Source: Candidatus Neomicrothrix sp. UBA672 (GTDB taxonomy: Bacteria; Actinomycetota; Acidimicrobiia; Acidimicrobiales; MedAcidi-G1). Taken from it: DNA of 6,135 nt. The stretch lies in the NCBI GenBank assembly GCA_002299135.1, contig DBNM01000154.1, forward strand, positions 9,056 to 15,190, in the 5' to 3' direction. The position numbers were made by a program, and so were the translations under genes. Shown one piece after another: positions 1 to 6,061 of the stretch. Numbering within the stretch: position 1 is the first letter of the stretch; every line of letters begins with the position of its first letter. Below the pieces are notes generated by a model. The model was given only the letters and a program-made list of their open reading frames with translations, ran no database searches and was not told where the DNA came from.

Positions 1-1511
1 CCCGAGAAGAAAATCCATCTAAAAGATGGCACGACCTTGATGCATTAAGGGGCTTTGCAATGCTCCTTGGGATTGTTCTTCATACCGCCATGTCTTTTCT
101 CGGTGGTGTTTGGTCAGTTAATGACATTCGTGCTGGAAGTGAGTTCTTCTGGTGGGTTGTACTCGGAATCCATGGCTTTCGTATGCAACTTTTTTTTCTT
201 CTTAGTGGGTTTTTTACATCAATGATCTGGAAAAAGCGCGGTTTGAATGTGCTGGTGCAGCATAGAATCAAAAGGATTTTTCTTCCATTATTGATTTGCT
301 TCGTAACAGTAATCCCTCTGATGAACTGGGTCAGTGAAGAAGCAGCAGAATCAGAATATGAAAAAACGCAAAATGTTGATGACATTTGGACACCCATTTT
401 TTCAGGGAGTGTAACGGGAGTTGAAAATGCAATTTCAATAGGCACGGATATTAATATCCGCGGTGATGACGCCTACACACCTTTACACTTAGCGGCACTG
501 CTCGGTAACCATGAAATCATTGAAATACTTCTTGAAGCAGGTGCAGAACCGGATCCGCTAAATAGTAAAGATGAAACGCCTCTGGTTCTAGCTGTTTTTG
601 CTGGTAGTACTAAAAGCGCTGAGATACTTATCGATTTTGGTGCTAAAGATATACGCGAATCAGGGCAGGATTGGAATGATCTTTTTTGGTTTAACTGGGC
701 TGGGAATGAACAAGAAGATTCTAAAAATAACAAAGATATAAAGTCCTGGTTGAACCAGTTTCATCATTTGTGGTTTTTGTGGTTTTTGTGTTGGATGGTC
801 GCAGGTTTCTGCATCGCGTCAATTGTTTTCCAGACAATTAGACCACTGATTAAAAATATGCCTGACTTTAAACGTCACTTTATTTGGCTCTTGTTGCCTG
901 CTTCTCTTTTGATGCAGTTGAAAATGGGCGACGGTGGGGATTACGCATCATTTGGTCCTGATACGTTCACAGAATTTTTTCCACCAGCACACCTTCTTAT
1001 CTACTACGGTCTTTTCTTTGCTTTCGGTTCAATAACTTTTGGAATAAGAACAAAAAAATCTGAACCATTAATGGATCACTTAGGTAAGCGATGGTATGTG
1101 CTGCTTCCAATAACGGTTATAGGTATCCTGCCTTTAGGTTTAGGAGCAACTTTTGAAGGTGATTCCTGGTTTGTCGCTTCGCTTTTACAAATTGTTTATG
1201 CCTGGGGAATGTCCATCGGACTTATAGGGCTTTTTAGAAAACTTTTTGTTAATGAAAGAAGTGGTGTGCGTTATTTATCTGATGCGTCTTATTGGATGTA
1301 CATCGCGCATTTACCACTCGTCATAGCAGCCCAATGGCTGTTTAGAGACTGGGAAATTTTTTCATTTCTTAAGTTTTTACTGATCTGTATTTTGGTGAAT
1401 CCTGTTTTATTAGCTTCTTACCAATTATTTATCAGGTACACACCAATTGGAACCTTGCTAAATGGTAAACGGAAAAGAAAACCAGAAAACCCAAGCCCAA
1501 TTATAAGTTAG
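1..1511 (+). CDS. Acyltransferase-3 (OpgC/MdoC-like) membrane protein with internal ankyrin repeats, 5' partial
   Basis: Probable inner-membrane O-acyltransferase of the acyltransferase-3 family, which moves acyl groups onto extracytoplasmic glycans; the acceptor here is unknown. The frame is open to the left edge (first full codon at 3), and residues before the first ATG at 60 already read HDLDALRGFA, the family's helix-1 signature, so the true start lies outside the window. The catalytic R-x10-H motif is present (Arg codon 48-50, His codon 81-83). Counting from the Met at 60, I see RMQLFFLLSGFF (41-52), HLWFLWFL (236-243), SDASYWMYIAHLPLV (407-421) and about ten membrane helices: TM1 at the edge, then near 31-57, 72-89, 236-258, 273-287, 310-330, 345-362, 370-393, 409-427 and 434-458. 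Residues 91-230 are a soluble insert carrying ankyrin repeats, not typical of the family. The C-terminal tail is basic. The GFA-like gene follows after 13 bp, probably in the same operon. Family assignment is confident; substrate is not. Confidence 0.9.
   Translation, partial: REENPSKRWHDLDALRGFAMLLGIVLHTAMSFLGGVWSVNDIRAGSEFFWWVVLGIHGFRMQLFFLLSGFFTSMIWKKRGLNVLVQHRIKRIFLPLLICFVTVIPLMNWVSEEAAESEYEKTQNVDDIWTPIFSGSVTGVENAISIGTDINIRGDDAYTPLHLAALLGNHEIIEILLEAGAEPDPLNSKDETPLVLAVFAGSTKSAEILIDFGAKDIRESGQDWNDLFWFNWAGNEQEDSKNNKDIKSWLNQFHHLWFLWFLCWMVAGFCIASIVFQTIRPLIKNMPDFKRHFIWLLLPASLLMQLKMGDGGDYASFGPDTFTEFFPPAHLLIYYGLFFAFGSITFGIRTKKSEPLMDHLGKRWYVLLPITVIGILPLGLGATFEGDSWFVASLLQIVYAWGMSIGLIGLFRKLFVNERSGVRYLSDASYWMYIAHLPLVIAAQWLFRDWEIFSFLKFLLICILVNPVLLASYQLFIRYTPIGTLLNGKRKRKPENPSPIIS
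390..653 (+). other. Ankyrin repeat block inside the acyltransferase gene
   Basis: Residues 111-198 (counted from the Met at 60) read as three consecutive ankyrin-type units: a first degenerate one at about 111-135 with VENAISIGTDINIRG, a near-consensus one at 136-168 with TPLHLAALLGNHEIIEILLE, and a third at 169-198 with TPLVLAVFAG followed by AEILIDFGAKD. TPLHLAA and the I-E-x-L-L-x-x-G-A pattern are hallmark ankyrin positions. The block is in frame, has no stop codons and has the same AT-rich composition as its surroundings, so it looks like part of the mature protein and not a recent insertion. Ankyrin repeats normally bind proteins; no partner is visible here. Confidence 0.88.
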
Positions 1512-1524
1512 TCAAGGGGGAACA

Positions 1525-1962
1525 ATGAATAATAAAAAGGCATCAAACCAAAACATCAAAAATCAGATAACTGGAAGTTGCGCATGCGGAAAGATTCGTT
1601 TTCGTATAACAGGAGAATTAAGAGGCGTGCTTAATTGCCATTGTGATCCATGCCGTCACTGGACAGGCCACTTTATGGCAGGCACATCTACTAAAATTGA
1701 AAATTTCTTTTTCGAATCTGACTCGACTCTTACTTGGTGGAACAGAACTGAAGAAGTTAAATATGGCTTCTGCTCTAATTGTGGATCAAGCCTTTTTTGG
1801 GAAGACAGAGGAAGAGACAAAATAAGAGCTATAACCGCTGGAGCTCTAGACCCTCCAACCGGTCTTAAAACTGTACTAAATATTTTTAGTAACTCAGTTT
1901 CTGACTATCACCAGCTTGATGAGCGCATTGAAGCTATACCAGATGATCTACCTGCAGATTAG
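1525..1962 (+). CDS. GFA / CENP-V-domain zinc-binding protein
   Basis: A 145-residue protein of the GFA family (glutathione-dependent formaldehyde-activating enzyme, also called the CENP-V domain), the usual size for this family. The metal-binding cysteines are all visible: C19-x-C21 in GSCACGKIRF, C38-H-C40-x-x-C43 in LNCHCDPCRHW, and C83-x-x-C86 in FCSNCGSSLFWE. Family members bind zinc in the cytoplasm. The namesake, Gfa of Paracoccus, was reported to promote the reaction of formaldehyde with glutathione, but most homologues have no proven function, so I would not assign that reaction here. The start is supported by a strong AAGGGGG ribosome site at 1514-1520, four bases before the ATG. 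It lies 13 bp after the acyltransferase stop and is probably co-transcribed with it. The downstream oxygenase converges on it with a 30-bp gap. Confidence 0.92.
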   Translation: MNNKKASNQNIKNQITGSCACGKIRFRITGELRGVLNCHCDPCRHWTGHFMAGTSTKIENFFFESDSTLTWWNRTEEVKYGFCSNCGSSLFWEDRGRDKIRAITAGALDPPTGLKTVLNIFSNSVSDYHQLDERIEAIPDDLPAD

Positions 1963-1972
1963 AAAGCTAATC
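1957..1972. repeat. Small inverted repeat at the convergent gene ends
   Basis: GATTAG (1957-1962) and CTAATC (1967-1972) form a perfect 6-bp stem with an AAAG loop, covering the stop codon of the GFA-like gene in the 30-bp gap before the end of the oxygenase gene. The position suits a bidirectional transcription end, but the stem is AT-rich and no T-run follows on either strand, so a classical intrinsic terminator is not supported. Confidence 0.3.
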
Positions 1973-1992
1973 GATCTACCTAACTTGCAAGA

Positions 1993-2979
1993 CTAACTTA
2001 TTGCCCCTAGTTGATAACCAGATTCAGAGGGACTTTCATCAAGCCAATTTGTTCGCCAAACTTCAGCTGATACCTCACCGACTAAAATTTCTCTATGCTC
2101 AAAACTATTTCCATAATCGACTAAAGGTTTAACCAAAGTCGAATGACGAGGAACAGAAAAATATGGAGCACTATAACGAGCTCCCTTACTGCGATTTGAA
2201 ACACGGTGTGGCGTAGAAATAAACCGGCCCCCAGACCAGACTTCCATAAAGTCACCTATGTTGACCAAAAGCGCTTCTGGAGGGCATACGATTTCAATCC
2301 ACTCACCTTTTCTTGTTCTGATTTCAAGCCCTCCCAAAGGGTCTGGATGAAGAATGGTTATTGCACTTATATCTTTATGTGGGTGAATTCCTGCATTTTG
2401 AGCTTTCGGACTTGCAACTGGATAATGAAGCAAAGTCATATTAGTTAATGGTTCGTTAAAAAAATCTAAAATAGTACTTGGTTCTACTCCTAGTGCAACA
2501 GCCAAGTGTGAAAGAAGCGTAAACGTTAAACGGTCACATTCTTTCCAGTAAGAAAGAAGCATTTCTTTCATGTCATCTACCTGGCTAACCCATTTGTTTG
2601 AACCATAAAGTAGGCATTCATCTTTAACAGGATGTTCCTTAGGGCATTCCCAGTGCAGTTTGAAACCTTCGTAGAAATCGGGCTTTATTGCACTGAAATT
2701 TTTCTGTTCATTAGGAGAAAAAAATCCAAGCGGAATATAACCCCGGTAGTTGTCTCGTGAAATCGATAACTCTTCTTTAACAGAATCTGGAACATTGAAA
2801 ACACGAACTAATAGTTCTCGTATTCCAAATAATCGTTTTTTCTCCACTCCATGCCCGACCAGTACGGCGAAACCTATTTCTTCAAAAGCTTCTATCAGTT
2901 GATCAGAAACTGTTCGTTTCCTGTCATCTTCACTAGTTAATGAAGCAATATCTATAATTGGGAGTTCGACTTTTTTCAT
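1993..2979 (-). CDS. 2-oxoglutarate/Fe(II)-dependent oxygenase, isopenicillin-N-synthase-like family
   Basis: A soluble non-haem iron oxygenase of 328 residues from the chosen start. The N-terminal DIOX_N-type region begins LPIIDIASL and continues with EEIGFAVLVGHGV; the C-terminal catalytic jelly roll follows. Counting from an upstream in-frame Met at 3030, the iron triad is H218-x-D220 (in GIHPHKDISAITIL) and H275 (in STPHRVSNR), and the R285-x-S287 pair (in ARYSAPYF) would bind 2-oxoglutarate. LLHYPVAS (200-207) is also typical. I prefer the Met at 2979 because the conserved domain begins within a few residues and the extra 17 residues are a low-complexity basic stretch (RKKQKKQK); neither start has a convincing Shine-Dalgarno. 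The family includes hydroxylases, desaturases and ring-forming enzymes for amino acids, hormones and natural products, so the substrate cannot be read from sequence. The gene stands alone on the minus strand, divergent from the YjbR-family gene. Confidence 0.92.
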   Translation of the reverse strand: MKKVELPIIDIASLTSEDDRKRTVSDQLIEAFEEIGFAVLVGHGVEKKRLFGIRELLVRVFNVPDSVKEELSISRDNYRGYIPLGFFSPNEQKNFSAIKPDFYEGFKLHWECPKEHPVKDECLLYGSNKWVSQVDDMKEMLLSYWKECDRLTFTLLSHLAVALGVEPSTILDFFNEPLTNMTLLHYPVASPKAQNAGIHPHKDISAITILHPDPLGGLEIRTRKGEWIEIVCPPEALLVNIGDFMEVWSGGRFISTPHRVSNRSKGARYSAPYFSVPRHSTLVKPLVDYGNSFEHREILVGEVSAEVWRTNWLDESPSESGYQLGAIS

Positions 2980-3140
2980 TTTTTGTTTTTTTTGCTTTTT
3001 TCTATTACAACTTGGTACAGGAAAAACCATTCTTAAGCAAACAAAGTTTCAGAGTGGAAAATTTTTAGGTTCTTTTTTTGCTTCGATGGTGCGAAAATGT
3101 ATGGAGAATATTCATTGTGTCAATCCTTGAAAGGAACCAC
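2980..3140. promoter_or_regulatory. Divergent intergenic region with long T/A tracts
   Basis: This 161-bp region lies between the oxygenase (leftward) and the YjbR-family gene (rightward) and must carry the promoters for both unless they are distant. It contains T-runs of 6, 8 and 6 at 2979-2984, 2986-2993 and 2996-3001, which give the oxygenase an A-rich leader, and another T7 at 3073-3079. A weak rightward promoter could be TTGCTT (3078-3083), a 16-bp spacer and TATGGA (3100-3105); no good leftward promoter is obvious. The tracts could act as UP-like or bent-DNA elements, which is inference only. Confidence 0.4.
3131..3135 (+). promoter_or_regulatory. Ribosome binding site that sets the YjbR-family start
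   Basis: AAGGA sits five bases before the ATG at 3141. The upstream in-frame ATG at 3078 has no ribosome site and would add 21 residues that do not belong to the family, so this site decides the start in favour of 3141. Confidence 0.75.
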
Positions 3141-3506
3141 ATGGCCACTTTTAATGATGTTTGGAAAATAGGAATGGGGCTTCCAGAAGTGGAAGAAACA
3201 ACTTTCTATGGAACAGCTGGACTGAAAGTTAAAGGTAAGGCCTTTTGTAGGATCTGGAGTGAACGCGAATATGAACGTGATGAAATTACTGATACTGAAG
3301 TTTTGGTAATTTTCTGTGACCTAGATGAAAAAGAATCACTGATCGAACAATACGATGGAGTGCTCTTTACCACTACACACTACGAAGGTTATGACAATCT
3401 TCTAGTCCGACTGACAGATGCAACAACAGAGCAACTGACTGATTTTCTCGACATCAGTTATCTGGTAAAAGCACCGCCTTCATTGGCAAAACAAATTACT
3501 GAATAA
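3141..3506 (+). CDS. MmcQ/YjbR (DUF419) family protein
   Basis: A 121-residue cytoplasmic protein matching the compact MmcQ/YjbR family (usually about 115-125 residues). From the Met at 3141 the family landmarks appear in order: GLPEVEETTFYGTAGLKVKG (13-32), KAFCRIW, a middle strand VLVIFCDLDEKESLIEQ, FTTTHYEGYDNLLVRL near 75-90, and a C-terminal helix ending in LVKAPPSLAKQI. Members have a double-wing fold related to the CyaY-like superfamily and are often described as possible DNA-binding proteins, but no biochemical role is established for the family. There is no membrane segment and no enzyme motif. The aldehyde dehydrogenase starts 57 bp downstream on the same strand, so the two may be co-transcribed, with a stem-loop in between. 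I find no evidence for a specific target. Confidence 0.88.
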   Translation: MATFNDVWKIGMGLPEVEETTFYGTAGLKVKGKAFCRIWSEREYERDEITDTEVLVIFCDLDEKESLIEQYDGVLFTTTHYEGYDNLLVRLTDATTEQLTDFLDISYLVKAPPSLAKQITE

Positions 3507-3519
3507 AACATTAAACGTG

Positions 3520-3543
3520 GATGTGGATTCGACTATTCACATC
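3520..3543 (+). repeat. Inverted repeat / stem-loop before the aldehyde dehydrogenase
   Basis: GATGTGGA (3520-3527) pairs with TTCACATC (3536-3543) through eight positions, one of them G-U, around an 8-base loop. It lies in the 57-bp gap between the YjbR-family gene and the dehydrogenase, ending 10 bases before the latter's AAGGA ribosome site. No T-run follows, so it is not a standard terminator. As DNA it could be an operator dyad (GATGTG, 12 bp, CACATC); as RNA it could tune stability or translation. Both roles are inferred. Confidence 0.45.
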
Positions 3544-3563
3544 TCTGAGTAAAAAGGAAAAAA

Positions 3564-4988
3564 ATGAATAACCGAAGTGAAATTTACATTGATGGAAATT
3601 GGATTGCTTCAAGCGGAACAGAAAGTATCGATGTAATAAACCCTTCAACCGAAGAAATTATTGGATCAACTCCAGCAGGTACGAAAGAAGATGTTGATTT
3701 AGCCGTTAAAGCAGCAAAAGAAGCCTTTCAGGGATGGTCAGAAATGACCCTCGAAGAGAGGCTCTCTTACATAGAAGGACTCGCTGCAAAACTAGGTGAG
3801 AGAAGCGCTGAAATTGGTGAACTGATATCCCAAGAAGTAGGTATGCCGGGAAAAATGTCAATGATGATACAAGCAGGTCTACCAGCAACTACGACTGCAA
3901 GTGTTTCGGGTACAGCAAGAGAATTCCCATTCGAAGAAACCATAGGAAGATCACTAGTGACACGTGAGCCTGTTGGAGTGGTCGGCTGTATTACTCCTTG
4001 GAACTACCCTCTACATCAAATAATGGCAAAAGTTGCTCCAGCCATGGCCATGGGTTGCACAGTAATTCTTAAACCAAGTGAAGTAGCTCCGTTAAACGCA
4101 TTTCTTTTAGCTGAAATAATTGACGAGTTGAACTTCCCAAACGGTGTATTTAATCTTGTTTCAGGAGTTGGACCTGTAGTAGGAGAAGCTATTGCAGCCC
4201 ATCCAGATGTTGATATGGTCTCCTTTACAGGTTCTACACGTGCCGGTACACGAGTAGCCGAAATAGCTGCAGCAAACGTAACTCGTGTACATCAAGAACT
4301 TGGAGGTAAATCCGCGAATATTATTCTTGACGACGCAGACCTTTCAGCAGCTATTCCTTCTGCAGTCGGAGCTTGCTTTCTAAACTCGGGACAAACTTGT
4401 AGCGCTCTTACACGTCTACTAGTTCCTTTTAGCAAAATGGAAGAAGCAGCAGAACTAGCTGCCCAGGCAGCAGCTGGATTCACAGTAGGGCCTGCTAATG
4501 AAGAAACAAGCAAACTGGGACCTCTAGTTTCTAAAGCTCAATGGGATCGAGTTCAAAATTACATTCAAACAGGCATAGATGAAGGTGCAACACTGGTCGC
4601 TGGAGGTTTAGGTAAACCTGATGGGCTCGATTCTGGCTATTTTGTTCAGCCGACGGTATTTGCGAATGTTGAAAACTCAATGACAATAGCTCAAGAAGAA
4701 ATCTTTGGTCCTGTCCTTTCAATCATCGGCTACGAAGATGACGACGATGCGATTCAAATAGCAAATGACTCTGATTATGGTTTATCAGGAGGTGTTTGGA
4801 GTTCAGATAATGAAAGAGCTTTGACAGTAGCTAAGAAGCTTCGAACCGGAGAAGTTGATTTGAATGGTTCATTTTTAAATACTGATGCGCCTTTCGGTGG
4901 ATATAAAAAATCCGGTAACGGTAGAGAATTGGGACGTTTCGGAATGTATGAATTTGTAGAAGCTAAGCAAATAAATCTGCCTCTTTAA
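3564..4988 (+). CDS. NAD(P)-dependent aldehyde dehydrogenase
   Basis: A 474-residue soluble enzyme oxidising an aldehyde to the carboxylic acid with NAD(P)+, of typical ALDH superfamily length. Motifs appear in order: TPWNYPL with the oxyanion-hole Asn147; KPSE with Lys170 and Glu173, where the acid is usually linked to NAD preference because it contacts the adenosine ribose; the cofactor loop FTGSTRAG (221-228); the general base Glu245 in QELGGKS; the nucleophile Cys279 in NSGQTCSALTR; and EEIFGPV with Glu379 and Phe381. PFGGYKKSGNGRELG near 443-457 is the conserved C-terminal segment. All key residues are present, so the enzyme should be active. The start has a clear ribosome site, AAGGA at 3554-3558. 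The QTCSALTR surroundings recall broad-specificity bacterial ALDHs active on aliphatic, terpenoid or aromatic aldehydes, but the substrate cannot be read directly. It is probably expressed with the YjbR-family gene and converges with the YeiH-family gene (11-bp gap). Confidence 0.96.
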   Translation: MNNRSEIYIDGNWIASSGTESIDVINPSTEEIIGSTPAGTKEDVDLAVKAAKEAFQGWSEMTLEERLSYIEGLAAKLGERSAEIGELISQEVGMPGKMSMMIQAGLPATTTASVSGTAREFPFEETIGRSLVTREPVGVVGCITPWNYPLHQIMAKVAPAMAMGCTVILKPSEVAPLNAFLLAEIIDELNFPNGVFNLVSGVGPVVGEAIAAHPDVDMVSFTGSTRAGTRVAEIAAANVTRVHQELGGKSANIILDDADLSAAIPSAVGACFLNSGQTCSALTRLLVPFSKMEEAAELAAQAAAGFTVGPANEETSKLGPLVSKAQWDRVQNYIQTGIDEGATLVAGGLGKPDGLDSGYFVQPTVFANVENSMTIAQEEIFGPVLSIIGYEDDDDAIQIANDSDYGLSGGVWSSDNERALTVAKKLRTGEVDLNGSFLNTDAPFGGYKKSGNGRELGRFGMYEFVEAKQINLPL

Positions 4989-5000
4989 AATAAATATTTT
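4987..5000. terminator. AT-only dyad between convergent genes (weak)
   Basis: AAAATA (4987-4992) and TATTTT (4995-5000) are complementary around a 2-base loop and span the 11-bp gap between the dehydrogenase and the YeiH-family gene. There are T-rich bases on both strands, but the stem contains no G-C pairs, so any terminator role is doubtful. Confidence 0.2.
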
Positions 5001-6013
5001 TATAGTTGATTTTGAATTAATACACCTGCACCGGCAACGGTTAAAACAGCAACCCAAGAGACGAATCCAAGCACTAATGGTTGACGGCCGAGATTTTTTA
5101 ATGCCTTAAGACGAATCCCTGCTCCTAAACCAAACATTGCCATTGTTATAAGAAAATTTCTTATGTCGCCGATTGTTTCAATAAAACTTTCAGAAAAAAC
5201 AGAAGCAGATCTCATTGCTGCTGCTGCAATAAAGCCAAGAATAAAAATAGGAATCGGTAACTTCCATTTTTGTGAATTTTCTGACTGTTTTTGTTGTTTA
5301 AAAGACACAAACATAAGTAAGGGTGCCAGCATTAGTATCCGACACATTTTTACTAGCACAGCAGAATCCAAAGTATTTTCATTCACAGCAGAAGCAGTAG
5401 CAACTACTTGACCTGTGTCGTGAACTGATAACCCGATCCACCAACCAAATAAATTTTCATCAAAATCAAAAATCGCTTGAATTATTGGAAAAGCTAGAAC
5501 AGCAATAGAGCCAAATAAGGTCACTAAACCAACTGCATAACCAGTTTCTTCCTCATCAGCTCCACTTAAGGGTTTCATGGCAGCGATTGCTGATACTCCA
5601 CAGATCGAAAATCCTGAAGCAACAAGAAGTGCCAATGGTTTATTTACAGAAAAAATAGTACTAATTTTTTGAACACCAAAAAAAACAATTAGTACAACTG
5701 CAATTACTATTAGAACTCCAATCGGACTTCCAATATCAGTAATTTCTGAAAACGCAAGTCGAAAACCTAATAGACAAATACCTATCTTCAATATGGGTCC
5801 AGATGCTAGTCCCAAAGACGGTTTCGCCCAAAAACCCAAAACACCAGAATTTGCTAATAAAACTCCTATAAGAAGTGAAATCACCGGAGAAGATAACCGG
5901 TCATTGGAATAACTGATTATCTCAGCAGTTATTCCTACAGCAAATATTAAGAAAAGTCCGTAAAGATTTTCTCGCACCCATTTAATTAAGGAGTGCAAAG
6001 ATAACTGGTACAT
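5000..6013 (-). CDS. YeiH / UPF0324 family membrane protein (putative sulfate exporter family)
   Basis: A 337-residue polytopic inner-membrane protein, close to E. coli YeiH in length (about 349). Signature segments are all visible: LLGFRLAFSEI (81-91), SGFSICGVSAIAA (133-145), GLSVHDTGQVVA (194-205), VKMCRILMLAP (221-231) and MAMFGLGAGI (291-300). Roughly ten hydrophobic segments run from residue 17 to 333, separated by short loops, with a basic QKQSENSQKWK loop near 241-251. Databases label the family putative sulfate exporters; direct transport evidence is thin, and no sulfur-metabolism gene is present here to support that role. The Met at 6013 is chosen because it lies just before the first membrane helix and no later Met is suitable, but it has no Shine-Dalgarno, and an overlapping short ORF with a good one begins 29 bases upstream. 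A tRNA-Lys gene on the same strand ends 48 bp upstream, so transcription may read through from it. Confidence 0.93.
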   Translation of the reverse strand: MYQLSLHSLIKWVRENLYGLFLIFAVGITAEIISYSNDRLSSPVISLLIGVLLANSGVLGFWAKPSLGLASGPILKIGICLLGFRLAFSEITDIGSPIGVLIVIAVVLIVFFGVQKISTIFSVNKPLALLVASGFSICGVSAIAAMKPLSGADEEETGYAVGLVTLFGSIAVLAFPIIQAIFDFDENLFGWWIGLSVHDTGQVVATASAVNENTLDSAVLVKMCRILMLAPLLMFVSFKQQKQSENSQKWKLPIPIFILGFIAAAAMRSASVFSESFIETIGDIRNFLITMAMFGLGAGIRLKALKNLGRQPLVLGFVSWVAVLTVAGAGVLIQNQL

Positions 6014-6042
6014 CTTGTCTGTAATTTTAAATGCAGATACAT
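5986..6042 (-). CDS. Possible 18-codon leader ORF overlapping the YeiH-family start
   Basis: An ATG at 6042-6040 is preceded by AAAAGGG (6055-6049) with a 6-base spacer, the best ribosome site on this strand here. It opens 18 codons (MYLHLKLQTRCTSYLCTP) ending in TAA at 5988-5986, so it overlaps the first nine codons of the YeiH-family gene in another frame. It could be a leader peptide that couples translation to the downstream gene, or a sign that one indel separates the true start from the main frame, or chance. No homology is recognised. Confidence 0.25.
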   Translation of the reverse strand: MYLHLKLQTRCTSYLCTP

Positions 6043-6061
6043 CAACTGCCCTTTTAATATG

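Noticed and set aside
60..62. ATG at 60 as the start of the acyltransferase
   Set aside because: The frame remains open upstream and the preceding codons encode the conserved LDALRG segment with the motif arginine, so the real start is outside the window.
80..733. Open frames on the minus strand opposite the acyltransferase gene
   Set aside because: They lie wholly within a well-supported plus-strand gene, have no ribosome sites or recognisable domains, and read as low-quality shadow protein.
771..788. Tandem 9-bp repeat TGGTTTTTG x2
   Set aside because: It encodes WFL-WFL inside the conserved HLWFLWFL motif of the acyltransferase family, so protein constraint explains it.
2206..2448. An 80-codon plus-strand frame inside the oxygenase gene
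   Set aside because: It is antisense to the conserved catalytic HxD region and its translation resembles no family.
3522..3541. CRP-like site (TGTG...CACA) before the aldehyde dehydrogenase
   Set aside because: The half-sites TGTGG and TCACA are separated by 10 bases, not the 6 bases of CRP sites.
5163..5411. An 82-codon plus-strand frame inside the YeiH-family gene
   Set aside because: It is antisense to conserved membrane segments of a clear family member, with no ribosome site of its own.
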